The notes beneath the pieces were generated by a model, which saw only the letters and a program-made list of their open reading frames with translations, did no database searches and was not told the origin of the DNA. From contig NZ_JAQTHV010000003.1 of the NCBI RefSeq assembly GCF_029433295.1, positions 434,001 through 498,000 on the forward strand: 64,000 nt of DNA, written 5' to 3'. The position numbers and the translations under genes were made by a program. Position 1 is the stretch's first letter. Each line of letters opens with the position of its first letter. The DNA is from Bifidobacterium sp. ESL0784 (GTDB lineage: Bacteria; Actinomycetota; Actinomycetes; Actinomycetales; Bifidobacteriaceae). Positions 55,446 to 63,879 of the stretch are shown piece by piece.

Positions 55446-56747
55446 TCACTCACCGGTCTTCTGATCATCGCTTTTGCCGGCGCTGGGATCGGGGAACAAA
55501 ATATTCGGGATCTCGGCATCGGGGCTGGCACTCGCAGCACCATTGTCAGCAATACCCTGAGACGGGGTGCTGAGCGTTGGCATCTGAGGATTAAACGCTG
55601 AGGTTTCGGCATTCTTGGATGTATTTTCAGCGGTACGCGCCATACTGGCCAAGGCAGCCAATGAGGAATTTGCATCGGCCGCGGTGTCTTGGACTGGCTG
55701 AGGAACATTGTTGCCCGTTGTTCCGACGCCATCTGGCAAATTGGGAATTACCGGAGCGGGTGTATTGGGAACCGCGGTATTGAAATCAAACGTGGAAGAG
55801 GAAGCCGCGCCAAAATCATTGGGCACAGTTTGGCTGTCCGTCTGGAACGCGTCAAAAGAACCCGAGGAAACAGTAGTCTGAGCATTTTGTGCAGGCTCCG
55901 TTGACTGCGTAGCCTGATAGAGAGGGACAGGCGATGGAGCTGATGGAATAGGCTGATCCGCGAATGGAACCGTGGCATTGTCATTGATCAACGGGCTGAC
56001 AGAGGCATTGTCGGACACGGAAACAGGCTGTACCGGCGCAACAACAGGAACCGGCGCCGGAGCCGCAGACGGTTGGGCTGCTGCAGCTGCGGTAGCGTTC
56101 TTTTCGTTGTAATCCGTGATACGCGCATAGGATTCGATGCGGCTCAAAAGCTGGACGCAGGCATCAAGGTAATAATCGACCTGACGTTCGTCATAGCCGT
56201 GGTTGCCTTTGCGCTGGGTGAAAATGACATTGGCCACAGTGCTTGAGTTGAGATCGGCGAGATCCTTCGCCTCTTCACTGCTCAGAGACCTGACACCCAA
56301 ATCGTCAGAGGCCTTGACGATAACCTGGTCGATCAGGCGATCAACCTGCTTGACATCGTAAGAAGGACGCTTCTTCTCCCCACGCATGAAACGGTCCTTA
56401 TGGCTACGCTTGGCATGATTACTGACCATGCTATAAAGCTGTTGCGTGCGAGCCTGCCAAGCCACGTTGCCATCGCCGCCAATCTGACGGGCCGTCTCCT
56501 TGTCTACCACCGCATGCTCGAGCCGCGCCAGCGCGGCATCCACTTCGGCAATGACATAGCCACCCTTGGTAAAGGTAAATGCAGCACTCTGAATGTCCTG
56601 CTGAGTGAGCTCGCCATCATTCCTATCATACATTTCATGGGCACGCTCCAGGAAATCATTCACCTGATCAACGTCATAGCCCCACTTACGTTTTCCCGCA
56701 TATTCTATTCCCGTTGAGCTTTGGTTGTTACCCGACTCTTCAGCCAT
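55446..56747 (-). CDS. DivIVA-like protein with four DivI1A-type motifs
   Basis: A 433-residue protein. Residues 1-210 contain four copies of the short DivIVA motif GY-x4-V(D/N)-x2-(L/I): KWGYDVDQVNDFLERA, KGGYVIAEVDAALARL, RPSYDVKQVDRLIDQV and NHGYDERQVDYYLDAC. These look like two units, each a full motif followed by a divergent one. After about residue 215 the protein is Pro/Ala/Thr/Ser-rich and probably disordered. No membrane segment. Known DivIVA domains bind curved membrane through this turn; here the arrangement suggests a division or envelope scaffold. Function unknown. Confidence 0.75.
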   Translation of the reverse strand: MAEESGNNQSSTGIEYAGKRKWGYDVDQVNDFLERAHEMYDRNDGELTQQDIQSAAFTFTKGGYVIAEVDAALARLEHAVVDKETARQIGGDGNVAWQARTQQLYSMVSNHAKRSHKDRFMRGEKKRPSYDVKQVDRLIDQVIVKASDDLGVRSLSSEEAKDLADLNSSTVANVIFTQRKGNHGYDERQVDYYLDACVQLLSRIESYARITDYNEKNATAAAAAQPSAAPAPVPVVAPVQPVSVSDNASVSPLINDNATVPFADQPIPSAPSPVPLYQATQSTEPAQNAQTTVSSGSFDAFQTDSQTVPNDFGAASSSTFDFNTAVPNTPAPVIPNLPDGVGTTGNNVPQPVQDTAADANSSLAALASMARTAENTSKNAETSAFNPQMPTLSTPSQGIADNGAASASPDAEIPNILFPDPSAGKSDDQKTGE

Positions 56748-57182
56748 CAGTTCTGCCTCCTGGTGATCTATGCATCTTTGCTAGTATACGTGGTCGTTAC
56801 GACGCAATACGATTGCCTTCACGCAAAAAGCGTAAACGTCTATAAGCACACATTAATACCTCTTAACAAAATCGAACATCATAACTTTTCAAACGGCTTT
56901 TTGCGACAATTTGACTATAATCGTCTCAAACAGCGCGACCGCACTATACTCACAACATTTGCAAGACAACGACGAAACCTCGCAATATGTCAGTTGCCAA
57001 CTGGGGCGAAGACCGTCAACGCCTCGGAAGGGATCAGAACCATAACGGCAACATTATCTTTGGACGCGCCTGAAACCACTTTCAAAATCGTTCTGCAACG
57101 ACAAAAAGCCATGCAAACCCGCACCATGCGAAACCCGTCGGAGACTGCCGCCACACGGCAAAAATCCTAGCGTTCAACCGAA
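56748..57182. other. Intergenic region between the FHA and DivIVA-like genes
   Basis: These 435 bp are richer in A and T near 56820-56930 and should contain the promoter of the minus-strand DivIVA-like gene (candidate TTGTTA with TTATAG 18 bp downstream, within about 56830-56880) and the end of the FHA transcript. A plus-strand frame of 149 codons crosses it but has no start signal and overlaps the 5' end of the DivIVA-like gene. Confidence 0.4.
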
Positions 57183-58847
57183 CTATTCGAGATGAAGCGA
57201 CTCGTCGGCCACGCTGAAATGCTCCCCAAGCTCGACCTGTGCCTGATCGCCTTGATGAAGAACCCTGCCGGCCACGGTGGTTCCGTTTGCAGAGCCCAAA
57301 TCAGATACGGCAAACCGGCCGCCGCCGAGGTCGGTGACGCTAGCGTGGATGCGGCTGACATTGGTATTGCCGCCAACTCTCGCGGCACAGCGTTTGGAAC
57401 GCCCGATCATCACCGTATTCACCGCCGTACATAGCCTGGACCCATCACTGTCACGCACCACCGCAAAAGATCGGGATGCAGCGGGCTGCTGAACAAAAGC
57501 GGAATTCGCAGGAGCCGTTTGGCCATTCATGCCATTCCGCCCGACCGCGGCGAACGTTGCCATATGGTTTGCCGCCTGCACCCTACCTGTTGAATCGGCT
57601 CCGGCCAGACCTGGATTTGAAGGCCTCAAAGCCCCGGACAGCGCACGGGTCCCGGAATCCAAGGGAGTTTGGGGCTCTGCGGGACGATCGGCCATCGTAA
57701 CATCTGCTTTATTGTTTTCGGCATCGGCCTGATCGTGAGATTGCGGCAATTGGACCTGCGCGGAAGGCGGGTGTATAAGGCTCGGTCGAGTCTCACCGTC
57801 GGTATCGTGGGAGGAATCTGCCTGGCCGGAATTCCGATTTGTATGCATGTCGACGCCAATAGCGGTCTGAGCTGGAGAGTGAACTTGGGCTGGGCGCTGA
57901 GCCGGAGCTTGAGTTTGAGCTGACGTTTGAGTTTGAGATGGAACGTGGGATGAAGTCTGAGCTTGAGTTGGAGCCTGAGCCTGAGCTGAAGCCTGAGTTT
58001 GAGATGGAAGAGAGAACCCGGCAGATGAAGCCACGGACGCCTGCCTAGGGTCTGCGTAAGGCCGCCCAGACGCAGGCTGCAAGACGTCGGGACCATTTCC
58101 GCCGCCAGCCTGTTGCCCATTCGGGTAAGACTGTCCGAAAGGAGCCTGCCGACGAGCATCGTTCTGCAGGCCACTGCCGGCCTGACCATGTTGCGCATCG
58201 GATGCAAACGGATCGAACACGGCTTCCTGCGAACGACCTCGGGCTGAGAAATCCTGCGACGCCGAAGACTGCGCGCCCGCCATTCCCGAGGCGCCACCGA
58301 AATTGTTTGCAAGAAACTCGTTGAAATCGAACGCCGAAAACACACGGGAGCGCCGGACGAAATCCATCGTGCGTGCAGTGAGTTCCCGGTCGGCGGGCAG
58401 CACAAATTTCACCTTGCTCGAATCGGCAAGAAGCGCCAACAGAGCGAGTACCGACATCTGCTGAACAACAGGGGTCATCGGCAGGCAGCAAAACACCATT
58501 GCGTCATTGGCGACATACACGTTTTCCGGCTCGAAACGCAATATCTCCATCGGCAGGTTCGCCTTTGAGCACAGATCGCCGAGCCTGCCCAACGAGCGCA
58601 GCAGCGAGACATACTGCGATCGGGAGATGCCCATGCCCAGATATTCCTTGAGTGTGGGCAAACCGGTGATGTCGTAATAGAAAAGGTTGTTGTGACCCTT
58701 GACCTCGTATTTGAACCTGAGTAGAACCGGGGAAGGCCATGTCGCCAGCCATTCGGCACGTTCATAATCCAGGTTCTCGCCGCGCGTGGTATGGATGCTC
58801 AGCGTGCGCGCGCCGGTGTGACGGTCCTTGAGTTTCTTCTCTTTCAC
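57183..58847 (-). CDS. FHA-domain protein with an EssB-like/DUF6382-type N-terminal domain
   Basis: A 554-residue soluble protein in three parts. Residues ~1-185 (ENLDYERAEWLATWPS; NLFYYDITGLPTLKEYLGMGISRSQYVSLLRSL; RFEPENVYVANDAMVFCCLPM) resemble the pseudokinase-like domain found in EssB and in DUF6382-FHA proteins of type VII secretion loci. Residues ~200-465 are a Gln/Ala/Thr/Pro-rich linker with a repeated tract (SQTQ, AQAQ, TQAQ units). The C-terminal ~90 residues are an FHA phosphothreonine-binding domain with MIGRSKRC, VSRIHASV and SANGTTV. The start is GTG 58847 with AAAGGGAT upstream. It lies beside the presumed secretion genes. Confidence 0.8.
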   Translation of the reverse strand: MKEKKLKDRHTGARTLSIHTTRGENLDYERAEWLATWPSPVLLRFKYEVKGHNNLFYYDITGLPTLKEYLGMGISRSQYVSLLRSLGRLGDLCSKANLPMEILRFEPENVYVANDAMVFCCLPMTPVVQQMSVLALLALLADSSKVKFVLPADRELTARTMDFVRRSRVFSAFDFNEFLANNFGGASGMAGAQSSASQDFSARGRSQEAVFDPFASDAQHGQAGSGLQNDARRQAPFGQSYPNGQQAGGGNGPDVLQPASGRPYADPRQASVASSAGFSLPSQTQASAQAQAPTQAQTSSHVPSQTQTSAQTQAPAQRPAQVHSPAQTAIGVDMHTNRNSGQADSSHDTDGETRPSLIHPPSAQVQLPQSHDQADAENNKADVTMADRPAEPQTPLDSGTRALSGALRPSNPGLAGADSTGRVQAANHMATFAAVGRNGMNGQTAPANSAFVQQPAASRSFAVVRDSDGSRLCTAVNTVMIGRSKRCAARVGGNTNVSRIHASVTDLGGGRFAVSDLGSANGTTVAGRVLHQGDQAQVELGEHFSVADESLHLE

Positions 58848-59082
58848 GCTATCCCTTTCAACGCACGAGCACAAGCACGCCCAACACGCACCTGCCATTG
58901 ATACGATTTGACAGAATTATCTGAATAAAATCATTCTAATTCATTGGCGATAATTTCGATATCATGCTGGCGAAAGAATACAGACATCGCCAGCAAAAAG
59001 GAATCACTGTCGAGCAGACAGCCTTCATCACCGACTCCTTATACTTAAAACCACAACCAACAAAGACATCACCATCAGCGAC

Positions 59083-59982
59083 TCACTTCGCTGCACATGC
59101 TGGCGGACCGTCCAGAAACTCACGGTCCCCGTACAACCATGACCAGAAACGACGCACCCACGCACACAGGCCACGCGACGGCAACGGAACCGCCATAGCC
59201 GCGATACGCTCACGGCACCAGGCCACGAACCCCTCCACATCAGAAACCACGCTCCGGTCCACCAACACACAACCATCCAGATCTGCGAACCGCACATCCG
59301 CCACAGCCGGGATGATATCAATCGACGCCTTTCCACCGGCCGACGGCGACAATACCACCGCATGCTCCGTCAGACGCACACAATCCAACTGCGACCAGGA
59401 AGCGCGCACCACACGACGCCGGCCCGCCGACCCCTCACGAGCATGCGCGCCGCGCACCCAACGCTCCAACACCACACCATCCGCATCGACCGTCAGCCGG
59501 CACGGAGTATTCCAACGCGAATCGAAATCATCGGCACGCCATTCAGCAAACACCCGCGTCAACTCCGCCGTGCTTGTACTCGGCACCGCAAACCAATCCG
59601 ACACCGAACGAAACATCACATGCAACACCAACGAACAATCCAAACGTCCCCAACACAAGAACAAACACACCGCCATAATCCCAATAAGGCAAAGCACCGC
59701 CTTCCCCTCATCACCCGGAATATACAAAGTCCCGTTCCTCAGGAAACCCGCTAACAGCACCACGCCGAAAAACACTATGAACGGCAACAAGATGCGACGC
59801 ACCCCACGCCCATACGCGTTCGACGCCTCAGTAAACTCGCCCCACATCGGACCAGTCAACATGAAATCAAATGACCGAGCAGCGGATGCAGACGAACTCG
59901 ACGCACGGCCGCCCGATCCGACGGCATCTTGCGCGCGCACATGCCCGTCCGTCGGCAACCCCGCATTGCCAGAACCGCTCAT
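59083..59982 (-). CDS. YcxB-like membrane protein, paralogue A
   Basis: A 299-residue protein with a Gly/Ser/Ala-rich leader, a conserved block SFDFMLTGPMW-x3-FTEASNAYGRG, two or three membrane segments (residues ~70-140), then a soluble domain (ASWSQLDCVRLTEHAVVLSPSAGGK; DIIPAVADVRFADLDGCVLVDR; DVEGFVAWCRERI) that resembles YcxB-like C-terminal domains. It ends FWSWLYGDREFLDGPPA. It is clearly related to the protein at 62163-63017. ATG 59982 overlaps the preceding stop as TGATG, and AAAGGAG lies upstream. Function unknown; the context is a type VII secretion-like locus. Confidence 0.7.
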   Translation of the reverse strand: MSGSGNAGLPTDGHVRAQDAVGSGGRASSSSASAARSFDFMLTGPMWGEFTEASNAYGRGVRRILLPFIVFFGVVLLAGFLRNGTLYIPGDEGKAVLCLIGIMAVCLFLCWGRLDCSLVLHVMFRSVSDWFAVPSTSTAELTRVFAEWRADDFDSRWNTPCRLTVDADGVVLERWVRGAHAREGSAGRRRVVRASWSQLDCVRLTEHAVVLSPSAGGKASIDIIPAVADVRFADLDGCVLVDRSVVSDVEGFVAWCRERIAAMAVPLPSRGLCAWVRRFWSWLYGDREFLDGPPACAAK

Positions 59983-60827
59983 CAGCACCCACTCCTTTCG
60001 GATAATACGGCATCCCGATCCGCCTGCCGCTCACGTTCCTGGTTGAGGCGCTCGCCCTCGGCCAGCCACTCCAGCTCCGGACGCATCAACGCCAACGCCT
60101 CCGACACCGCCGCGGGATCACGCACCCCACGACCCGCCAGACGCCTCGCACGCCGATACCGCCTCGACGCCTCACGCACACGCCCATGCACCCGCCAGCA
60201 CACACGCCACACGCCAGACACACCCGAACGCGGCAACGCCACACCCTCACCGTCCCACTCAGGACGAAACGCCCAGTTCACCCCCACCATGTTCCACAAC
60301 GCCGAATCACTGCGCCAATCCGCCACCGGCAGAAACACGAAACGACGCGTCACCACCGGCCACCGCCGCATGAACGCATACGGCGTACGCACCACCGTCC
60401 CGTCGGCCGCCACCTCCTCGCCGCCCAGCCCGCACAACGACGTCGACACTGAAACCGACAGCCCCCCCCGCGGATCCGCGCCCCCGGACACACGCAACCC
60501 ATGGAACCGGAAAAACGAACGCGCCTCACCCGAACGAAACACAAACAGAAACGGCGGACGCACCAGACACCACACAAAAAAACAACCAATCAAAAAACCA
60601 CCGGTCACCGGCCAAAACTCATCCTTGCTGACTTCCGCAGAAGAAGGCAGCCCGAAAAACAGCGGAATATAATACGTGAAAACCGCGGCAACCGAAAACC
60701 ACCCGGCGCATACCGTGCCGATCAACCCCAGCTTGCGCATGTAGACACCGTTCTCCGCACGGAACAGCTCCCTGCGGTACCCCCAACCCAAAACGAAACG
60801 GACCCGACAGAACGGACGGGGAACCAT
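59982..60827 (-). CDS. Two-TM membrane protein of unknown function
   Basis: I do not recognise this 281-residue protein. Two hydrophobic segments (LIGTVCAGWFSVAAVFTYYI and FWPVTGGFLIGCFFVWCLV) are followed by a soluble domain and a basic, helical C-terminal part (REASRRYRRARRLAGRG ... RLNQERERQADRD). Codons at 60469-60462 contain a run of eight G. ATG 60827 is preferred over TTG 60830. It is translationally coupled to paralogue A. Neighbours suggest an accessory role in type VII-like secretion, without direct evidence. Confidence 0.65.
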   Translation of the reverse strand: MVPRPFCRVRFVLGWGYRRELFRAENGVYMRKLGLIGTVCAGWFSVAAVFTYYIPLFFGLPSSAEVSKDEFWPVTGGFLIGCFFVWCLVRPPFLFVFRSGEARSFFRFHGLRVSGGADPRGGLSVSVSTSLCGLGGEEVAADGTVVRTPYAFMRRWPVVTRRFVFLPVADWRSDSALWNMVGVNWAFRPEWDGEGVALPRSGVSGVWRVCWRVHGRVREASRRYRRARRLAGRGVRDPAAVSEALALMRPELEWLAEGERLNQERERQADRDAVLSERSGC

Positions 60828-61022
60828 CAACCGACCTGTCCGGCAAAAAACGCCCGCTCATCATTTGCCTCCATGCAATAGATCGTCAAAACCGTTCCTG
60901 AACCCGTTCTTCGCGTCCTTATACCACTGCTGTTTTTACCTTGATTCCATATCCAATCGACTGCCATACCTGCGCCTATTCCTCATCACATTCTCGTTTA
61001 TTAGCACAGCATGCACCGCTCT

Positions 61023-61946
61023 TCACCGTTTGAGTATCCACTGGTTGACCATCCCGACACACAGGAGCGGGAAGAACCCGAACAGCCCCGCCATGCAGAA
61101 CGCCTTCTCATCGCCATCAAGCAGCACGGCCAGCAGCAGCAAGCACACCAGCCCCACACCCGCCGAAAGCCAGCACGAAGCTTTCAGCCCCGAACGGCTA
61201 CCCTCCGACAAGAAGCTCGAAATCTTGAAGTACCAATACCCGGATACCGCGATGAATACGGCCTGGACGACCAGCGAGACAGCCAGCAACGACACCGCGC
61301 GGTTGTCACCGGAAAAACCACCGTGCCCCATCCAAAGGAACCACACGCCCATCCCCAAAGCCAGCGCCGCCATACCGAACATCACAAACGAGAACTGACG
61401 CACCCTTCGGCGATAGGGCACATACCCATGCTCTTCGGCCGAGCCTCCGCGCTCAGCCTCGTCACTCCAGATCAGGCCATGCCCCGACTTGAGCACCGCC
61501 GCAGTATCCGGCATCGTTTTGGGACGCCTCACGCCCTCCGGCAAGTCCTCCCCGAACAGACGATCCCCGCCAAACAAAGCCACAGCCGAAACCAACAAAC
61601 CCGGTAACACATAAGGAATATATGACTTGGAACCAGATATCCACGCAATAACCGCAAACACCGGAATCATGATCCCGCCATAACCGGCAACTCGAAACCA
61701 GTCATACCACCGATCCTTGGGCTTCCACGCAAGCAGTAAGAGCATGCTGCCCTCCAATCCAAGCAGCAAACCTTGAAGCATCCATTGCCACAAAACAGGC
61801 GAGTCTTTACCATCAAGAAACCCAATTGTCGAGTGATACAGAAGAAACACACATACCACCAAGCAAAAGACTCCATACAACCGGGCCTGTATACGGTAAC
61901 GGACAACAGACGGACAGGGCTTCCTACCCTCATCCAAAAATCTCAT
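61023..61946 (-). CDS. Multi-TM membrane protein of unknown function
   Basis: A 307-residue protein with two groups of hydrophobic segments: about four in residues 25-130 and about four in 185-305, separated by a charged cytoplasmic loop (GEDLPEGVRRPKTMPDTAAVLKSGH ... EHGYVPYRRRVRQF). I see no transporter or enzyme motif. GAGAGGA precedes the ATG. It lies between the two YcxB-like paralogues, with gaps of 195 and 216 bp on its two sides, so it may have its own promoter. Confidence 0.65.
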   Translation of the reverse strand: MRFLDEGRKPCPSVVRYRIQARLYGVFCLVVCVFLLYHSTIGFLDGKDSPVLWQWMLQGLLLGLEGSMLLLLAWKPKDRWYDWFRVAGYGGIMIPVFAVIAWISGSKSYIPYVLPGLLVSAVALFGGDRLFGEDLPEGVRRPKTMPDTAAVLKSGHGLIWSDEAERGGSAEEHGYVPYRRRVRQFSFVMFGMAALALGMGVWFLWMGHGGFSGDNRAVSLLAVSLVVQAVFIAVSGYWYFKISSFLSEGSRSGLKASCWLSAGVGLVCLLLLAVLLDGDEKAFCMAGLFGFFPLLCVGMVNQWILKR

Positions 61947-62162
61947 AAAGCAGTCCTCTCTCCAAAGCCATTTATGTTCCCCGACACCACCCTTTCAGGG
62001 GAACAAACTCCACCGGCACCCAAACCCATATGTCAGGCTTCCATCTATCGGAATAGTACGTTCGCTATTGGTCTCACACAGGACGGAAACTTCTAGCGAG
62101 ACTCTCGGCCATTACCGACTTTCTTCGTTAAAACCACGGTCAAAGACCATGCACAACCCCGT

Positions 62163-63017
62163 TCACTTGTTCGCCGCCCATGCCGGCGGGCCGTCCAGAT
62201 ACTTCCCGTCCGCATACAGCCACGACCACAACCCACGCCACCAACGACGCGGGCCACGCAACCGAGGCGACGCGGCCGCGATACGCTCCCGACACCAGGA
62301 GACGAACCCGTCCACATCAGGCACCACCCTCCGATCCACCAGCACACAACCGGACAAATCCGCGAACTTCGCATCCGCGATCGCCGGAATGATGTCCACA
62401 CCAGACAGGCCGCCAGCCGACGGCGAGAGCACCACCGCCTCCTCCGTCAGCCGCACACACGCCAGATCCGACCACGAGACACGCATCTCACGCACCCCGC
62501 CCCGCACACGACGCAGTAGCACCACCCCGTCCTGGTCCGCCACCAGGCGGCACGGCGTCAGCCAACGCGCGTCGAACCGGTGCTCACGCCACGCCGACAC
62601 CGTCTCCTTCGCCTGCCACGTATTCAACGCCGGCACATCGAACCACTCACACGCCGACCACAACACCGTATGCATCAACAACCAACACGAATACGACCGC
62701 GTACACGCCAACAAACCAATAGCACCGATGGCCGTCAAAAGAAGCATCTCGAACGGCGTGCACACAGAAAACCCCACCCACAAGGCCGCAAAACCACCGA
62801 TGACCAAGAGGACGCCGATGAGACGTATCCCCCTGCCGTACGCGTTCGACGCCTGCGCGAACCTGCACCACATCGGCCCAGTCAACGTAAAATCAAACGA
62901 CCAAGCACCCGACCGAGACGAATCCGAAGACTGGCCGACCGGCCCGACGGCACGCCACACGCCTACGAACTTATTCCCCGGCCTTCCAAGATCCTCAACG
63001 CCAGCCATCCGCTCCAT
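62163..63017 (-). CDS. YcxB-like membrane protein, paralogue B, behind a poly-G tract
   Basis: A 284-residue reading from ATG 63017. Like paralogue A it has FDFTLTGPMW-x5-QASNAYGRG, membrane segments at about residues 65-115, and the soluble part VSWSDLACVRLTEEAVVLSPSAGG, DIIPAIADAKFADLSGCVLVDR, DGFVSWCRERIAA, ending LWSWLYADGKYLDGPPA. Ten G lie immediately before the ATG (63027-63018). A likely better start, ATG 63060 overlapping the esaB stop, is out of frame by one base at this tract length. With 9 G the protein would be 298 residues, close to paralogue A. ATG 63008 is another possible start. Confidence 0.7.
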   Translation of the reverse strand: MERMAGVEDLGRPGNKFVGVWRAVGPVGQSSDSSRSGAWSFDFTLTGPMWCRFAQASNAYGRGIRLIGVLLVIGGFAALWVGFSVCTPFEMLLLTAIGAIGLLACTRSYSCWLLMHTVLWSACEWFDVPALNTWQAKETVSAWREHRFDARWLTPCRLVADQDGVVLLRRVRGGVREMRVSWSDLACVRLTEEAVVLSPSAGGLSGVDIIPAIADAKFADLSGCVLVDRRVVPDVDGFVSWCRERIAAASPRLRGPRRWWRGLWSWLYADGKYLDGPPAWAANK

Positions 63018-63027
63018 CCCCCCCCCC
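63018..63027 (-). repeat. Homopolymeric G10 tract (possible phase-variation switch)
   Basis: Ten consecutive C on the plus strand, G10 on the coding strand, between the esaB stop and the YcxB-like paralogue B. It is the longest G/C homopolymer I found in the window. Its length sets the frame between ATG 63060 and the downstream gene. Confidence 0.9.
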
Positions 63028-63059
63028 AGGCACAGCCTCGTCGATTTTGGACCTGCCCA

Positions 63060-63323
63060 TCACACCAGCATGACCTGGCTGCCATCCACCAGACCCGCAC
63101 TCGACACGCTCGCCGCAGGATTGAGCAAACGGCCCGTCCCCGAATCCATGAACGCCACATCGCCACGGTCCACATACCGGCCCGGCTCACGGCCCGCCAG
63201 AATCGAGCCAGTCAACACCGCAGCCTCATGCACCGACATGTCCGACGGCACCCACACATCATACGACCGTCGCGTCGCCGGCAGCCACACATGCAACAAC
63301 ACCCTATCGCCCTGATCCGCCAT
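63060..63323 (-). CDS. EsaB/YukD-like ubiquitin-fold protein
   Basis: An 87-residue protein with the beta-grasp pattern of the WXG100 secretion-linked YukD/EsaB family: VLLHVWLPATRRSYDVWVPSDMSVHEAAVLTGSILA ... VAFMDSGTGRLLNPAASVSSAGLVDGSQVMLV. EsaB is a small cytoplasmic component or regulator of the type VII system in Firmicutes; similar domains occur at the N-terminus of EccD in Actinobacteria. ATG 63323 has GGAAGGA upstream. It lies just after the WxG-type helical protein gene. The assignment rests on sequence pattern, length and context. Confidence 0.75.
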   Translation of the reverse strand: MADQGDRVLLHVWLPATRRSYDVWVPSDMSVHEAAVLTGSILAGREPGRYVDRGDVAFMDSGTGRLLNPAASVSSAGLVDGSQVMLV

Positions 63324-63411
63324 CAACCCATCCTTCCAAAGAAAACGACACATCCTGTCACAAAGACAGACGCAGCAAAACCCCGAGCCGGAAAATCCGA
63401 CACACTAAAGG

Positions 63412-63828
63412 TCACCAGTCATGGACCCACTTCTGCAACGCATTGACGACATTGTTCAGCGTCCTCTGAGCATCGCCGATAATGCCATTGTTGTCAATTT
63501 TCTGGTCGTTCAGCTCATTTATCTTGTCATGAATCTGGTCGTACACATTGTCAACCGCGTTCGTATACGAATCCGCATCACCATGCGCACTGCTCTTCTT
63601 ATGTTCGAAATCCTCACGCCGGTCGCCTTGCCAGGTGCCACCTACGTCATACTTGTTAATCGAACGCGACAACCCCTTGCACGACTGATAGATGCCGTCG
63701 ACTTGGCCGAGGGCCGTCTTCAGACGGGACAGCTGCTCGTCAATCTTTGCATTCGATGCCTTCGCGGACGCAATACACGACTGTGCGTTTGACCGCTGAT
63801 TTTCCAGCTGTCTCCTACTCTGCGCCAT
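63412..63828 (-). CDS. Helical WxG-containing protein (WXG100/DUF5082-like)
   Basis: A 138-residue, almost entirely helical protein. A first long helix (RRQLENQRSNAQSCIASAKASNAKIDEQLSRLKTAL) leads to a turn with TWQGDRREDFE, the WxG hairpin of the WXG100 superfamily, and a second long helix. The length and first-helix pattern fit the YwqH/DUF5082 type better than a classic 100-residue EsxA. No clear C-terminal YxxxD/E export signal is seen. ATG 63828 has AAGGAG 9 nt upstream. It is probably a substrate, chaperone or partner of the secretion system. Confidence 0.7.
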   Translation of the reverse strand: MAQSRRQLENQRSNAQSCIASAKASNAKIDEQLSRLKTALGQVDGIYQSCKGLSRSINKYDVGGTWQGDRREDFEHKKSSAHGDADSYTNAVDNVYDQIHDKINELNDQKIDNNGIIGDAQRTLNNVVNALQKWVHDW

Positions 63829-63879
63829 CCCAATCAACTCCTTATGTTCATCAACCCAAATGAAAACGAGCCCTAGGCA

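Noticed and set aside
56721..57170. 149-codon plus-strand frame in the gap between the DivIVA-like and FHA genes
   Set aside because: No ribosome binding site, no recognisable domain, and it overlaps the 5' end of the DivIVA-like gene; more likely noncoding promoter sequence.
59362..60672. Plus-strand frames opposite the YcxB-like and two-TM genes
   Set aside because: They are Arg/His/Thr/Pro-rich and lack start signals, while the minus-strand readings have paralogues, membrane segments and coupled starts.
62068..63446. Plus-strand frames opposite paralogue B and esaB
   Set aside because: Same reasoning: antisense composition, and they run across two clearly coding minus-strand genes.
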